64,000 nucleotides of DNA from an uncultured Nitrospina sp. (GTDB taxonomy: Bacteria > Nitrospinota > Nitrospinia > Nitrospinales > VA-1): positions 1 to 64,000 of the forward strand of contig CALAGQ010000037.1 of the NCBI GenBank assembly GCA_937891765.1, read 5' to 3'. Under the pieces are notes generated by a model. It was not told the DNA's origin. It ran no database searches and worked only from the letters and a program-made list of their open reading frames with translations. Within the stretch, counting starts at the first letter, position 1. The number at the start of each line of letters is the position of its first letter. Both the position numbers and the translations under genes were made by a program. This document shows, one piece after another, positions 1-8,271 of the stretch.

Positions 1-1
1 G

Positions 2-199
2 GCGTCGCTGATTTTCAACCCTATCGCTGGTAAACTAAGGGCAAGAACCCTTACTGAAGTTATCAACCTTGAAATCATATTCGAGGGGGCGGCATCCATC
101 ATTCAGGACAACAACCCCATGCTGGTGTATGAAAAACTTTCGTCCTATGTTCCGACAAAAAAGCGCCGTGCCATGCAGCAAAAAATGATGAAACGGTAA
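2..199 (+). CDS. motA: MotA flagellar stator protein, C-terminal fragment
   Basis: Reading from base 2 gives 65 residues to a TAA at 197-199; the gene starts outside the window. The tail has the usual MotA ending: a hydrophobic stretch (ASLIFNPIAGKLRAR), then a segment like MotA cytoplasmic tails (NLEIIFEGAASIIQDNNP), a VYEKLSSYVP motif and a Lys/Arg-rich end. MotA is the inner-membrane stator subunit that pairs with MotB and couples ion flow to flagellar torque. The next gene, 47 bases downstream, encodes a MotB-type protein, which supports the call. The N-terminal membrane helices are not visible, so a MotA-like homologue of another stator class cannot be excluded. Confidence 0.8.
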   Translation, partial: ASLIFNPIAGKLRARTLTEVINLEIIFEGAASIIQDNNPMLVYEKLSSYVPTKKRRAMQQKMMKR

Positions 200-246
200 A
201 CCCTGGAGTTTTCCGTCCACTATAATGTTTTAACCTGTCGAATCGC

Positions 247-1833
247 ATGCGTGATAGCGTGGAAATGGTCAAAGAGCAACTCCGGATGCAGGCCAAGGAG
301 TTGAAGCGCCGTGATGCGGAAAAGGCAAAGCATGACGCCAAGATCAAGCACGTCCTGAAACTCAGCCAGGAGAAAATCGAGATCCTCAAAACCTCCGTCA
401 AGGAAAAAGAAGAAGAGATTCTGAACAAGCAGTTCTCAGGTGCCAAACTCACCTTTGATGCCAGCAAAGGATCTAAAGAGGAAAATGCTGAAGACGCTGC
501 GGAAAGAGAACATGATCAGGCGTTGATTAAAGATCTGAAATCCCAGTTGGAGCAGTCCGGCAGAGACAGGGAAAAACTAGCCAAAGACCTCAAGAAAGCC
601 TCGAAAACCAAAGACACCCCGGAAAAGGTTGTTGAAACCAACGAAATCATCAAGGAAGTTAAAGATCCCAAACTCATCAAAGCCCTGAGGAAACTGAAAC
701 TAAAAAACCAGGCCCTGACAGATCGCCTTGAAGAACGTACCGGCGATCAAAATAAGAATGACAAAGAAAAAGAACTGCTAGCCCAGGAAGTCCAGCGCCT
801 GCGCAAACAACCGGATGCCGCAGACCAACTAAAAAAGAAAATAAAGCAACAAGAGAAAAAACACGAGGAGAGCATCAAGTCCTATGAAAAAATGATTAAA
901 GAAAAATCGGACCTGATAGATTCTTATGAAAAGGTCATGTACGAAACCAAAGGAGAAGAAGGTAAAACCACCAAACTCCCCTCGGAAATGATCAAAGATC
1001 TGAAGGCCGATATAGAGAAAATCGAAGTAGAAAAAGACAGGCTGGAACAAGACCTGCTCCGTGAGAAAAAAGAATTCGACAACAAACTTTCCTTAGAAAT
1101 CCAGAAGATTGAAGATGAGTGGGAAGATAGGCTGAAAAAGAGTCATGCCAAAAAAAATAATGATGGGAGCGGGGATCAGGAAATGGAAGATGAAGGTGCC
1201 CCACTTTGGATGATCACCTACGCCGATATGGTCACTTTGCTCCTGACCTTTTTCATCCTTTATTATTCCATCGCATCCATGAATATGCAGAAATTTAAGG
1301 AAGCCATTATTGGCGAGGAACAGGCAAGTATCGGATTACTTGAACTCCTGGACAGTGCGGAAATCAAGGAAAGCATTCAAAATTTGACAGGCTTGAAATC
1401 AAACGATATATTAAAAGACATTAAAGAGGTCGCTGAGGAAACCGAACTCAATGTTGACACCAGTGATGCCAAGGTTATAGTTCGGGTTCCGGGAGCAAGC
1501 CTCTTTAAACCAGGTCAAGCGGATTTGCAATTATCCGCGAGACCCATACTGGATGAAGTTATTCGGGTTGTTAATAAATATCCAGACTACAAGATCCATA
1601 TACAGGGCCACACCGATGACGAGCCCATTTCCACCGAGCGGTTCCCGACCAACTGGGAGCTTTCCGCTGCCCGGGCCACAGCAGTGCTGAGATATTTTTA
1701 TGATAAGGGAGCAGAACCCGCGCGTATGACCGCAACGGGCTACGCCGACACCTTTCCCTTGGCCACCAATGATACGGTGCCGGGAAGAGCCAAAAACAGG
1801 AGGGTTGAATTTGTTCTGGAAAAAGAAAAGTAA
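247..1833 (+). CDS. motB: MotB-like stator protein with long N-terminal coiled coil
   Basis: This 528-residue protein ends like MotB. A single membrane helix at about residues 321-345 begins LWMITYADMVTLLLTFF and carries the conserved YAD aspartate thought to bind the translocated ion. An OmpA-like peptidoglycan-binding domain follows at about 410-528, with GHTDDEPI and NWELSAARA motifs. Classical MotB has only some 20-50 residues before the helix. Here about 315 charged residues, rich in Lys and Glu with heptad character, precede it and should lie in the cytoplasm as a coiled coil. The chosen ATG has no good Shine-Dalgarno; GTG 259 and ATG 265 are alternatives. It follows motA directly, and the PilZ gene begins inside its 3' end. 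Membership of the MotB/OmpA family is firm; the role of the extension is unknown. Confidence 0.85.
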   Translation: MRDSVEMVKEQLRMQAKELKRRDAEKAKHDAKIKHVLKLSQEKIEILKTSVKEKEEEILNKQFSGAKLTFDASKGSKEENAEDAAEREHDQALIKDLKSQLEQSGRDREKLAKDLKKASKTKDTPEKVVETNEIIKEVKDPKLIKALRKLKLKNQALTDRLEERTGDQNKNDKEKELLAQEVQRLRKQPDAADQLKKKIKQQEKKHEESIKSYEKMIKEKSDLIDSYEKVMYETKGEEGKTTKLPSEMIKDLKADIEKIEVEKDRLEQDLLREKKEFDNKLSLEIQKIEDEWEDRLKKSHAKKNNDGSGDQEMEDEGAPLWMITYADMVTLLLTFFILYYSIASMNMQKFKEAIIGEEQASIGLLELLDSAEIKESIQNLTGLKSNDILKDIKEVAEETELNVDTSDAKVIVRVPGASLFKPGQADLQLSARPILDEVIRVVNKYPDYKIHIQGHTDDEPISTERFPTNWELSAARATAVLRYFYDKGAEPARMTATGYADTFPLATNDTVPGRAKNRRVEFVLEKEK

Positions 1834-2206
1834 AGATACGGGTGGGGAAAAGCTATTCAAAAATCCTTCTGAGACCAGAGGATCTTTCAGGGTTTATCCT
1901 TCTAAAGAGAACCCTATCATCCTCAAGGTCAGCAGCATCGATCTCGTGGCCGTAGACATCAGTGCCGGTGGTATTTCCTTTGACAACAAGAAGTTCAAGC
2001 TGGGTGCAACCTACCCTCTTGAAATGACCTTGCCCAGAGGAAAAGGAACCATCACCGCCAAGACCGAAGTCCTCAAAATTGACGACAAGGATGTCTGCCG
2101 TTGCAAAGTAGTGGGTCTAAACGAGGATCAGGAAGATCAGGTCCACTCTTATATTCTGTCTCGCCAAAAAGAGGAAATAGCCCAAAGGAAAGGCAGAGGT
2201 CTCTAA
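1811..2206 (+). CDS. PilZ-domain protein (probable c-di-GMP receptor)
   Basis: The protein has 131 residues. The PilZ domain spans most of it: a RxSFRVYPS segment near residue 25 stands where the RxxxR motif lies, and VAVDISAGGISF matches the D/NxSxxG motif. PilZ domains bind cyclic di-GMP and often modulate flagellar motors. I chose TTG 1811 because AGGAGG ends at 1804, six bases upstream, giving an N-terminus starting MFWKKKSK. No ATG lies between here and the domain. The start lies inside the MotB-like gene, whose stop is at 1831-1833, so translation is probably coupled. The first PilZ arginine motif is imperfect (RGSFR rather than RRxxR), so ligand binding is not assured. Position after motAB suggests c-di-GMP control of the stator; that is inference. 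Confidence 0.75.
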   Translation: MFWKKKSKDTGGEKLFKNPSETRGSFRVYPSKENPIILKVSSIDLVAVDISAGGISFDNKKFKLGATYPLEMTLPRGKGTITAKTEVLKIDDKDVCRCKVVGLNEDQEDQVHSYILSRQKEEIAQRKGRGL

Positions 2207-2259
2207 AAAGAGCGTCAAACAAGATCACTGTCAATCTTGTTCAATGCCTTTTCAAAAAC

Positions 2260-2904
2260 ATGAAAACACCAAGTCCAGAAGACCCTCCACCCTCTTACCC
2301 TGAAGAATGGCGTCCCAAAGATCTGGAAATGATCAGCCATGTTGAAGTGTTCCAGACCAAACCCGCCATACTCAAAAAAGTTGAAAGTCGCCTGAGCAAA
2401 CTCAAAGAAGCAATGGTTGTCGAATTGCTGTCCTGCGCTTCCCAATTACCACCGGGAACAGATATTGAAAAAGGACAAATTGCCAGAGGCGAAAATCATA
2501 ACGGGTTCCCCTTTTTGTCTCTCGATATTCCGCAGAATTTTTCCAAAGCTGAAATGTACACCTATCGAACCCTCTTCTGGTGGGGGCATTATCTCGGGTT
2601 TTCTCTGATCTTGAAGGGCGAGAAGCTACAAACCTATTTCCAGCGCCTATCTGCCACTTGCAACGAACCTTCCTTTCAAGATGTCTACCTCTCTCTGGCC
2701 CCCACTCCTTGGGAATGGCGCCAGGACGAAAAATATTTCACACAGGTGAGCCACCAACAGGTCTGGGCTGACAAATCAAACCTTTTAGATCACATGAAGA
2801 TCATGCGGTTTTATCCTATCGCTGATGAATCCTTTAAAGATTTGGACTGGACAAAAGCAGGAATAAAGTTCTGGAAGGACATGGCCCCTGTTTCCATGGG
2901 CTGA
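2260..2904 (+). CDS. Hypothetical protein in motor operon
   Basis: This 214-residue protein belongs to no family I recognise. It begins with a Pro-rich stretch (PSPEDPPPSYPEEWRP), continues with a charged amphipathic segment around residues 35-60, and has a Trp/Tyr/Phe-rich middle (TYRTLFWWGHYLGFS). No signal peptide or clear membrane helix is visible. It begins 53 bases after the PilZ gene on the same strand. The reading frame is open further upstream, but ATG 2260 is the first start after the PilZ stop. Co-transcription with motAB and pilZ suggests, but does not show, a link to motility or c-di-GMP signalling. Confidence 0.6.
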   Translation: MKTPSPEDPPPSYPEEWRPKDLEMISHVEVFQTKPAILKKVESRLSKLKEAMVVELLSCASQLPPGTDIEKGQIARGENHNGFPFLSLDIPQNFSKAEMYTYRTLFWWGHYLGFSLILKGEKLQTYFQRLSATCNEPSFQDVYLSLAPTPWEWRQDEKYFTQVSHQQVWADKSNLLDHMKIMRFYPIADESFKDLDWTKAGIKFWKDMAPVSMG

Positions 2905-2936
2905 CCGCGCCCTTTGCAACAACTATTTCAACCTTA

Positions 2937-3446
2937 TTATTTTTGCACGTATACCAGTGGGTGTTTCCAAAGGATTTTACTGACTGGGATCACTCTCAAC
3001 TTGCCAGGGTTTGCAAAATCTTTAAAGAGAAAGGCCTGATGCAGGGACGGAGCAATGGGTGAAACCCGACTATCCGGAACATGCATGGGAGTTGGAACCA
3101 TGAACACTTTACGCCTGCTGCTTGCACTTCCTTCAGAAGTTTCTTTTTGCATCCATTTCCCTAAAAATGGGAATTCCTCTTGAACTCCAACCGCATAAAT
3201 ATTTTCCAACGCGGTCGCACCAGTTTTTGAAAAAACCGCCAGACAACCTGGTGGCAGAAAAAGAGAATCACAAGCCCCTTCGATTTTCACCCCATAGCAT
3301 GAATCCGGCAGTTCCATTGGTGGGGATATTCTGGTATAACTATTAGAAAGAAAAATCTTTTCTCCCCTCTCATCGCCGGGCTCCCACCTTTCCCGGCTGG
3401 AGGAAAATGAGACCAGGGGAATGGAAATCTTGGAATCGTTCTTCAT
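2937..3446 (-). CDS. Possible S24/LexA-like protein, probably degenerate
   Basis: This 169-residue minus-strand frame has segments reminiscent of S24 peptidase domains: CYGVKIEGACDSLFLPPGC, then AVFSKTG, ENIYAV and a closing LRVIPVSKILW. In S24 proteins the first segment usually reads VKxEGDSMxPxxPPG with Ser as nucleophile. Aligned without gaps, this copy has Cys at that place and lacks the DSM triplet. No helix-turn-helix precedes it: the frame is closed by a stop upstream, and ATG 3446 is the only start. No Shine-Dalgarno is apparent. It may be a decayed or divergent repressor-like protein, or a chance frame. It occupies an otherwise gene-free 690-base gap between the motor genes and folC. 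Confidence 0.35.
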   Translation of the reverse strand: MKNDSKISIPLVSFSSSRERWEPGDERGEKIFLSNSYTRISPPMELPDSCYGVKIEGACDSLFLPPGCLAVFSKTGATALENIYAVGVQEEFPFLGKWMQKETSEGSASSRRKVFMVPTPMHVPDSRVSPIAPSLHQAFLFKDFANPGKLRVIPVSKILWKHPLVYVQK

Positions 3447-3593
3447 CGCTTTTTCTGTATGACCCTTAGTATGTTCTGAATTATTTCCCGGACAAAACAG
3501 ATTACGCCATTAAACAGTTTGCCCTCAAAAAAGAGCACCCATAACCCTGATTAATCACTCCTTCTTTTCTACATTAAAGATCATTAATTTTCC

Positions 3594-4925
3594 ATGAATA
3601 AATCTAATTATCAAGAGGCTCTAAACTACCTCTACAGTCTTACACAAAGCGGTATCAAACTCGGACTTAAAAATACCGCCCGGGTTCTTCAACATTTTGA
3701 TGATCCGCAGTTAAAAACGCGCACCATTCATATCGCTGGCACCAACGGAAAAGGATCTACTGCGGCGATAACAGAATCTATTTTAAAAGCATCTGGATAT
3801 AAGGTAGGACTTTATACCTCTCCACATTTGCTAGATTTCCGCGAGCGCATTCAAATCAACCGCAGAATGATCGAAAAACAGCAAACTGCAGACTTGATCT
3901 TAAGAGTTAAGTCTGTAGTGGAAAACCTGAAAATCCCCATCACTTTTTTTGAGTTCGGAACGATTTTAGCCTTTCTTTATTTTCATGAGCAAAATACCGA
4001 TATAAACATTATCGAGGTCGGTCTGGGCGGTCGGCTGGATGCCACCAATCTTTGTAAAGCCGAAATATCCATTATCACTTCCATATCTCTGGACCATACT
4101 CAGTACCTTGGAGAAGATTTGCAGCAAATTGCCTTTGAAAAGGCTTCAATTATAAAGGAAAGCGGTACAGTTTTTGCTCATATACCTGAAGAGGAGCTGT
4201 TTCAAGTCGTCAAGGATTCGGCCAGAAAGTGTTCGGCGGACCTTTACCGGTTGGGAACAGATTTCCAGGTGACCCCTGAAGCTGGAAATGAAGGGGAAAA
4301 CACCTTCAGTTATAAATGGGGCTCTTGGGCGCTAAACAACTTGATTCTGCCTCTTACTGGCCATTTTCAAAGGGATAACGCAGGGTTGGCCCTATCCGCT
4401 TGTCTGGAGTTAAATGAGCGCGGGCTCAATATTGAGGAAAAACATATACGGCAAGGACTGGAAACGGTTTCCTGGGAAGGTCGGCTGGAAACGGTTTTCT
4501 CGCACCCGACAGTGGTGTTGGATTGTGCCCACAATGAAGCCAGCGTCAGAAGTATGACACTGGAATTGCGTGAAAACTTCAAGTTTTCCCGCTGTTTTAT
4601 TGTTTTAGGGCTGATGCAGGACAAGAAAATTGATGAAATTATAAAAATATTAAGTCAGTTGGGGGATCAGTTTTTTTTGGTCTCGGTCAACCCTCCCCGG
4701 GGAGAAGCCTCAGAAAAACTGGCCGAGAAATTGAAAGTTCACGATAAACCGTCTCAGATTTTCGGAACTGTTTCTGATGCGTTGCAAGCTGTAAAACAAA
4801 TCGCCAATCGGGACGACCTGATTTGCATCACAGGTTCTATTTTCCTGGTTGCGACAGCCAAAAAATGTTTTAACGATGAAAATACTTTTTTTAATTCTGG
4901 GAATACTCTTCACTCTAACGAGTGA
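3594..4925 (+). CDS. folC: Bifunctional folylpolyglutamate / dihydrofolate synthase
   Basis: The enzyme ligates glutamate to dihydropteroate and to folates using ATP, in the cytoplasm. The 443-residue length fits the FolC family. HIAGTNGKGST at about residue 43 is the family P-loop (usually xxGTNGKGS), followed by VGLYTSPHL and ERIQIN. Mur-ligase features are EVGLGGRLDATN, SLDHTQYLG and VVLDCAHN. The gene starts at ATG 3594 with no strong Shine-Dalgarno. Its 3' end overlaps the start of lptD by 50 bases, so lptD is probably translated in coupling with it. Whether it has both activities or only one cannot be read from the sequence. Confidence 0.93.
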   Translation: MNKSNYQEALNYLYSLTQSGIKLGLKNTARVLQHFDDPQLKTRTIHIAGTNGKGSTAAITESILKASGYKVGLYTSPHLLDFRERIQINRRMIEKQQTADLILRVKSVVENLKIPITFFEFGTILAFLYFHEQNTDINIIEVGLGGRLDATNLCKAEISIITSISLDHTQYLGEDLQQIAFEKASIIKESGTVFAHIPEEELFQVVKDSARKCSADLYRLGTDFQVTPEAGNEGENTFSYKWGSWALNNLILPLTGHFQRDNAGLALSACLELNERGLNIEEKHIRQGLETVSWEGRLETVFSHPTVVLDCAHNEASVRSMTLELRENFKFSRCFIVLGLMQDKKIDEIIKILSQLGDQFFLVSVNPPRGEASEKLAEKLKVHDKPSQIFGTVSDALQAVKQIANRDDLICITGSIFLVATAKKCFNDENTFFNSGNTLHSNE

Positions 4926-7389
4926 GTCTTTTTCCAGTGACAAAAATAAATTGGGAAAGCCCCAATCCGGTCAGGATGAAACCCTGAGGTTCTCTGAATT
5001 AGATAAGGGATCATCAAGTCCAGACACTTCGAGTCCTTACTGGCTGTGGGGAAATGGAAAACCGCTTTCACCCTCGGAATTGCAGTATTTGGAAGCTGAA
5101 GAGGAAACTCCCATAACAGATTGGCTGTGGGGAACGGGAAATGGAAAACCGCTGACGCCAAATGAAAGTTTGGCCATGCCTGCGCAACTGACCTTCCCCA
5201 ACTGGGTCCAGGTTAATGATAATCCCATCAACCGCCCGCCAGAAAAAACGAAAGCCCCATCCACTGAAAAAGAAGTTTTTCTAACCGCCGACCACATGAC
5301 CCATGATAATAACAGGGATCTCCTCTGGGCATGGGGGAAAGTGATTATCCGGTTCGATGACAGGGTTATTTATGCCGACAAAGTCAAGGTGCACAACAAG
5401 ACAGGAGACGGTAAGGCCATCGGCCATGTCATCATCACTCAAGCTGATGGCACCCGTCTCGAGTCCAAAAAGGCCGAGTTTAATATCAATAACCAGCAGG
5501 GCAGGCTTTTTGAAACTCGAGGCAAGCTTGGCAAAAATTTTTACGTTAAAGGAAAAGAACTCACCCGTTATTCAGAAATTCATTATACGGCTCAAAAAGC
5601 CCATCTCACAACCTGCGAAGGTAAATTGCCGGATTGGCTTTTTGAAGCAGAATCGATGGACATTGTTATAGGTGACCGGGTGCTTTTTACCAACGGCGTC
5701 TTCAAAATAAGAGATATCCCCATTCTTTACATCCCGGTAGGCTACCTCCCCATTGATGAGGAACGTAAAAGCGGACTCCTGCGCCCTGCTTGGGGAAGCG
5801 GTGGTGTTGAGGGCGTTTTCTTAAATAATTTATATTATTGGGCCATCAATGGACACTCCGACGCAACATTCGGCCTCGATGTTTCGGAAAACCGTGGTTT
5901 CAGGCCATCCATTGAGTACAGGTACACTCCTAACCGTCATACCAGCGGCACATTCAATGCTTCTTTTATAGATGATAAAATTACCAACTCGACATTCTGG
6001 AGTATGAAAGCCGCCCACAGCCAAACTCTCCCTTTTGATTATCAATTTAGTGGCGGTCTTGACCTGCAGAGCGCGGGGTTCGACAGGAACTTCAACGACA
6101 ACACCAACGCAAGGGCCAGCCGTAATACAGACTCCCACGCCACCATCACAAAAAGCTGGGAAGGTAGTTCCCTGGATATTCTGGCCCGTTATCGAGACAG
6201 TTCGCAAATAAACAACGACCAGACCTTTGCACAACTGCCACAGATAACCTATAAAACACAAACGCAATCCATTGGAGATACCAATTTTTTCTTCAGACAA
6301 GATTCCAGCTTCGCCTCGTTTCTTACGGATCTGGATACGAGCCCGGATGTGGATGATAAGTTTTCCGTGCAGCGTTTCGACTTTCATCCTCAAATCTCCT
6401 ACACGACGCAAATCGCTCCTTGGCTGGCCTTCACGCCTACCGTTGGGATCAGAGAAACCATTTACAGCAAAGGATTAGACGCAACGAATAATAATAAACG
6501 CCTGGACCTCTTCACACGGGAATCCTTCGATATCAGCGCTAGTCTCGACGGTCCAAGGTTTGAAAAAATTTTCAAACTCAAAAACAAATATATTCCCAAG
6601 GTCAAACATTTAATCGAACCCCGCATCAGCTATAGTTTCACTCCCGACATAGATGAAGAGGATCGCGGGAAAATCAAGGTATTCGATGGCAACGATACTA
6701 TAAACCGTCAGAGTTCACTCACTTATTCATTGACCCAAAGGATATTGCAAAAAGAACTTGAAGAAATGGGACCTAAAGAAAAGAAACTTGAAGAAGAGGA
6801 CAGCTTTAATACCCGCGAAGTCCTTCGCTTTGATATCAGTCAGACGATTGACCTGATCGAGGCAACCGGATCGGAAACCTCTGAGAACAAGCGCCCATTT
6901 TCTGACCTCCGTTTCGACCTGGACAGCCGATTACATGATAATTTAATGCTCAATTTCGATGCCACTTTTGACGTGCATGATAATTTTCTTAAAACCTTCA
7001 ACGTTGAGTTGGGGGTCAAACCTCTTGACTCCTTATATTTTTTCTTTAATAGGCGTTTTACTAAAAGTTCGCCCACCGCAGATCCGTCCACCTTTATAGT
7101 GGCGACCGTGGACTGGAATCTCGGCAAAGGTTGGAGAATGCAGGGCACAACTCGCTTTGACGAAGAAAAAGGAACGTCTCAAGGTAACAACTTCACCATG
7201 CTGTACGATAATCCCTGTAAATGCTGGGGTTTTAAATTTGATATAATAGAAAGAGATAGCCTTGTGCAAGGATTAGAAAACGATAGAGAGGTCAAATACC
7301 TTTGGACTATCACACTGAGGGGTATCGGCGACTTTAGCAAAGGAACTGGGGAAAAAACAACACTCCGCGAGTTTGAATCGATAAGATGA
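4876..7389 (+). CDS. lptD: LPS-assembly outer-membrane protein LptD
   Basis: LptD is the outer-membrane barrel that, with LptE, inserts lipopolysaccharide into the outer leaflet. From ATG 4876 the protein has 837 residues and begins with a signal peptide (MKILFLILGILFTL). An OstA/LptA-like jellyroll lies at about residues 130-240 (TADHMTHDNN, RVIYADKVKVH), followed by a long beta-rich barrel. Cysteines in TTCEGKLPDW and in the late NPCKCWGF motif match the positions that form the disulfides of LptD. Between signal peptide and jellyroll lies an unusual segment with two copies of a WLWG(TG)NGKPLxPxE motif. An upstream ATG in the same frame (4849) would put ten residues before the signal and is unlikely. 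It overlaps folC at its start and pyrE by ATGA at its end. Confidence 0.93.
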   Translation: MKILFLILGILFTLTSESFSSDKNKLGKPQSGQDETLRFSELDKGSSSPDTSSPYWLWGNGKPLSPSELQYLEAEEETPITDWLWGTGNGKPLTPNESLAMPAQLTFPNWVQVNDNPINRPPEKTKAPSTEKEVFLTADHMTHDNNRDLLWAWGKVIIRFDDRVIYADKVKVHNKTGDGKAIGHVIITQADGTRLESKKAEFNINNQQGRLFETRGKLGKNFYVKGKELTRYSEIHYTAQKAHLTTCEGKLPDWLFEAESMDIVIGDRVLFTNGVFKIRDIPILYIPVGYLPIDEERKSGLLRPAWGSGGVEGVFLNNLYYWAINGHSDATFGLDVSENRGFRPSIEYRYTPNRHTSGTFNASFIDDKITNSTFWSMKAAHSQTLPFDYQFSGGLDLQSAGFDRNFNDNTNARASRNTDSHATITKSWEGSSLDILARYRDSSQINNDQTFAQLPQITYKTQTQSIGDTNFFFRQDSSFASFLTDLDTSPDVDDKFSVQRFDFHPQISYTTQIAPWLAFTPTVGIRETIYSKGLDATNNNKRLDLFTRESFDISASLDGPRFEKIFKLKNKYIPKVKHLIEPRISYSFTPDIDEEDRGKIKVFDGNDTINRQSSLTYSLTQRILQKELEEMGPKEKKLEEEDSFNTREVLRFDISQTIDLIEATGSETSENKRPFSDLRFDLDSRLHDNLMLNFDATFDVHDNFLKTFNVELGVKPLDSLYFFFNRRFTKSSPTADPSTFIVATVDWNLGKGWRMQGTTRFDEEKGTSQGNNFTMLYDNPCKCWGFKFDIIERDSLVQGLENDREVKYLWTITLRGIGDFSKGTGEKTTLREFESIR

Positions 7390-8027
7390 CCATTGCAGAA
7401 AATATCGCCCAAGTGGCGTTAGAAATCGGCGCGATCCGAATCAATGCCCGAGAGCCTTTCACCTGGGCTTCCGGCTATAAAATGCCCCTCTATAATGACA
7501 ACCGCCTGCTCCTGGGAAATGCCGGGCACCGTGCCCTGATTGCACAAGGTTTTCAAGACCTGTTAAAAAAATGTGCGGCTGAAGTGGACGTTATTGCTGG
7601 CACCGCGACCGCAGGGATTCCCCATGCCACCACCCTGGCCGACCAGCTTCAGGTTCCCTTAATATACGTCCGATCTACGGCAAAATCCCATGGCATGGGC
7701 AACAAAATTGAAGGGGTTCTTAATCAAAGTCAGCGGGTATTAGTCATCGAAGATCTGGTTTCAACGGGGGGAAGTGCAGTCGACGCGGTGACCGCCATTC
7801 GGGAAGCCGGAGGCATTGTCGACCACTGTTTTAGTATTTTCAGCTATGGGTTCCCCGAGGCCACAGAAAAGTTTAAAAGCATATCCTGTCAAATCCATTC
7901 CATCCTGATTTTTTCCGAACTGCTGCGAGTAGCCCAGTCCACCCAAAACCTCCCGCCAGATGACTTTGAGACACTTCGTTCCTGGCAGGAAGCCCCCTTC
8001 AAGTGGGCGGAAAATAAGGGGTTTTAG
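7386..8027 (+). CDS. pyrE: Orotate phosphoribosyltransferase
   Basis: PyrE converts orotate and PRPP to orotidine 5'-phosphate in pyrimidine synthesis. The 213-residue length is typical. The PRPP-binding motif is VLVIEDLVSTGGSAVDAV at about residues 118-135. The N-terminal FTWASGYKMPLYNDNR segment matches the PyrE substrate-binding region. The ATG overlaps the lptD stop as ATGA, so folC-lptD-pyrE form one translationally coupled unit. The link between LPS export and pyrimidine synthesis has no obvious functional meaning. Confidence 0.94.
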   Translation: MTIAENIAQVALEIGAIRINAREPFTWASGYKMPLYNDNRLLLGNAGHRALIAQGFQDLLKKCAAEVDVIAGTATAGIPHATTLADQLQVPLIYVRSTAKSHGMGNKIEGVLNQSQRVLVIEDLVSTGGSAVDAVTAIREAGGIVDHCFSIFSYGFPEATEKFKSISCQIHSILIFSELLRVAQSTQNLPPDDFETLRSWQEAPFKWAENKGF

Positions 8028-8271
8028 CCTGTAATAGCTGGTTTTGACGAAGTGCAATACCTGTCTGCTTCTACCGGCATGAATATCATTGACAACCCCT
8101 CCCTTTAATAATAGTATGCCTGTTTCTTAGCGGGGCTTGCACCAATCAAAAAAGCAGTTTGCCCGTTGTAAAACAAGCTCACGCTTTTATCGTTTAAATT
8201 ATTCCGGAACTCCTATGTAAGTAAGAGAACCCGGTTTCAATTCGCAAAATATTCATTGGAGATTTGTTTAG

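Noticed and set aside
5830-6411. 193-residue minus-strand open frame
   Set aside because: It lies wholly inside lptD, shows no family features and is a shadow of the lptD reading frame.
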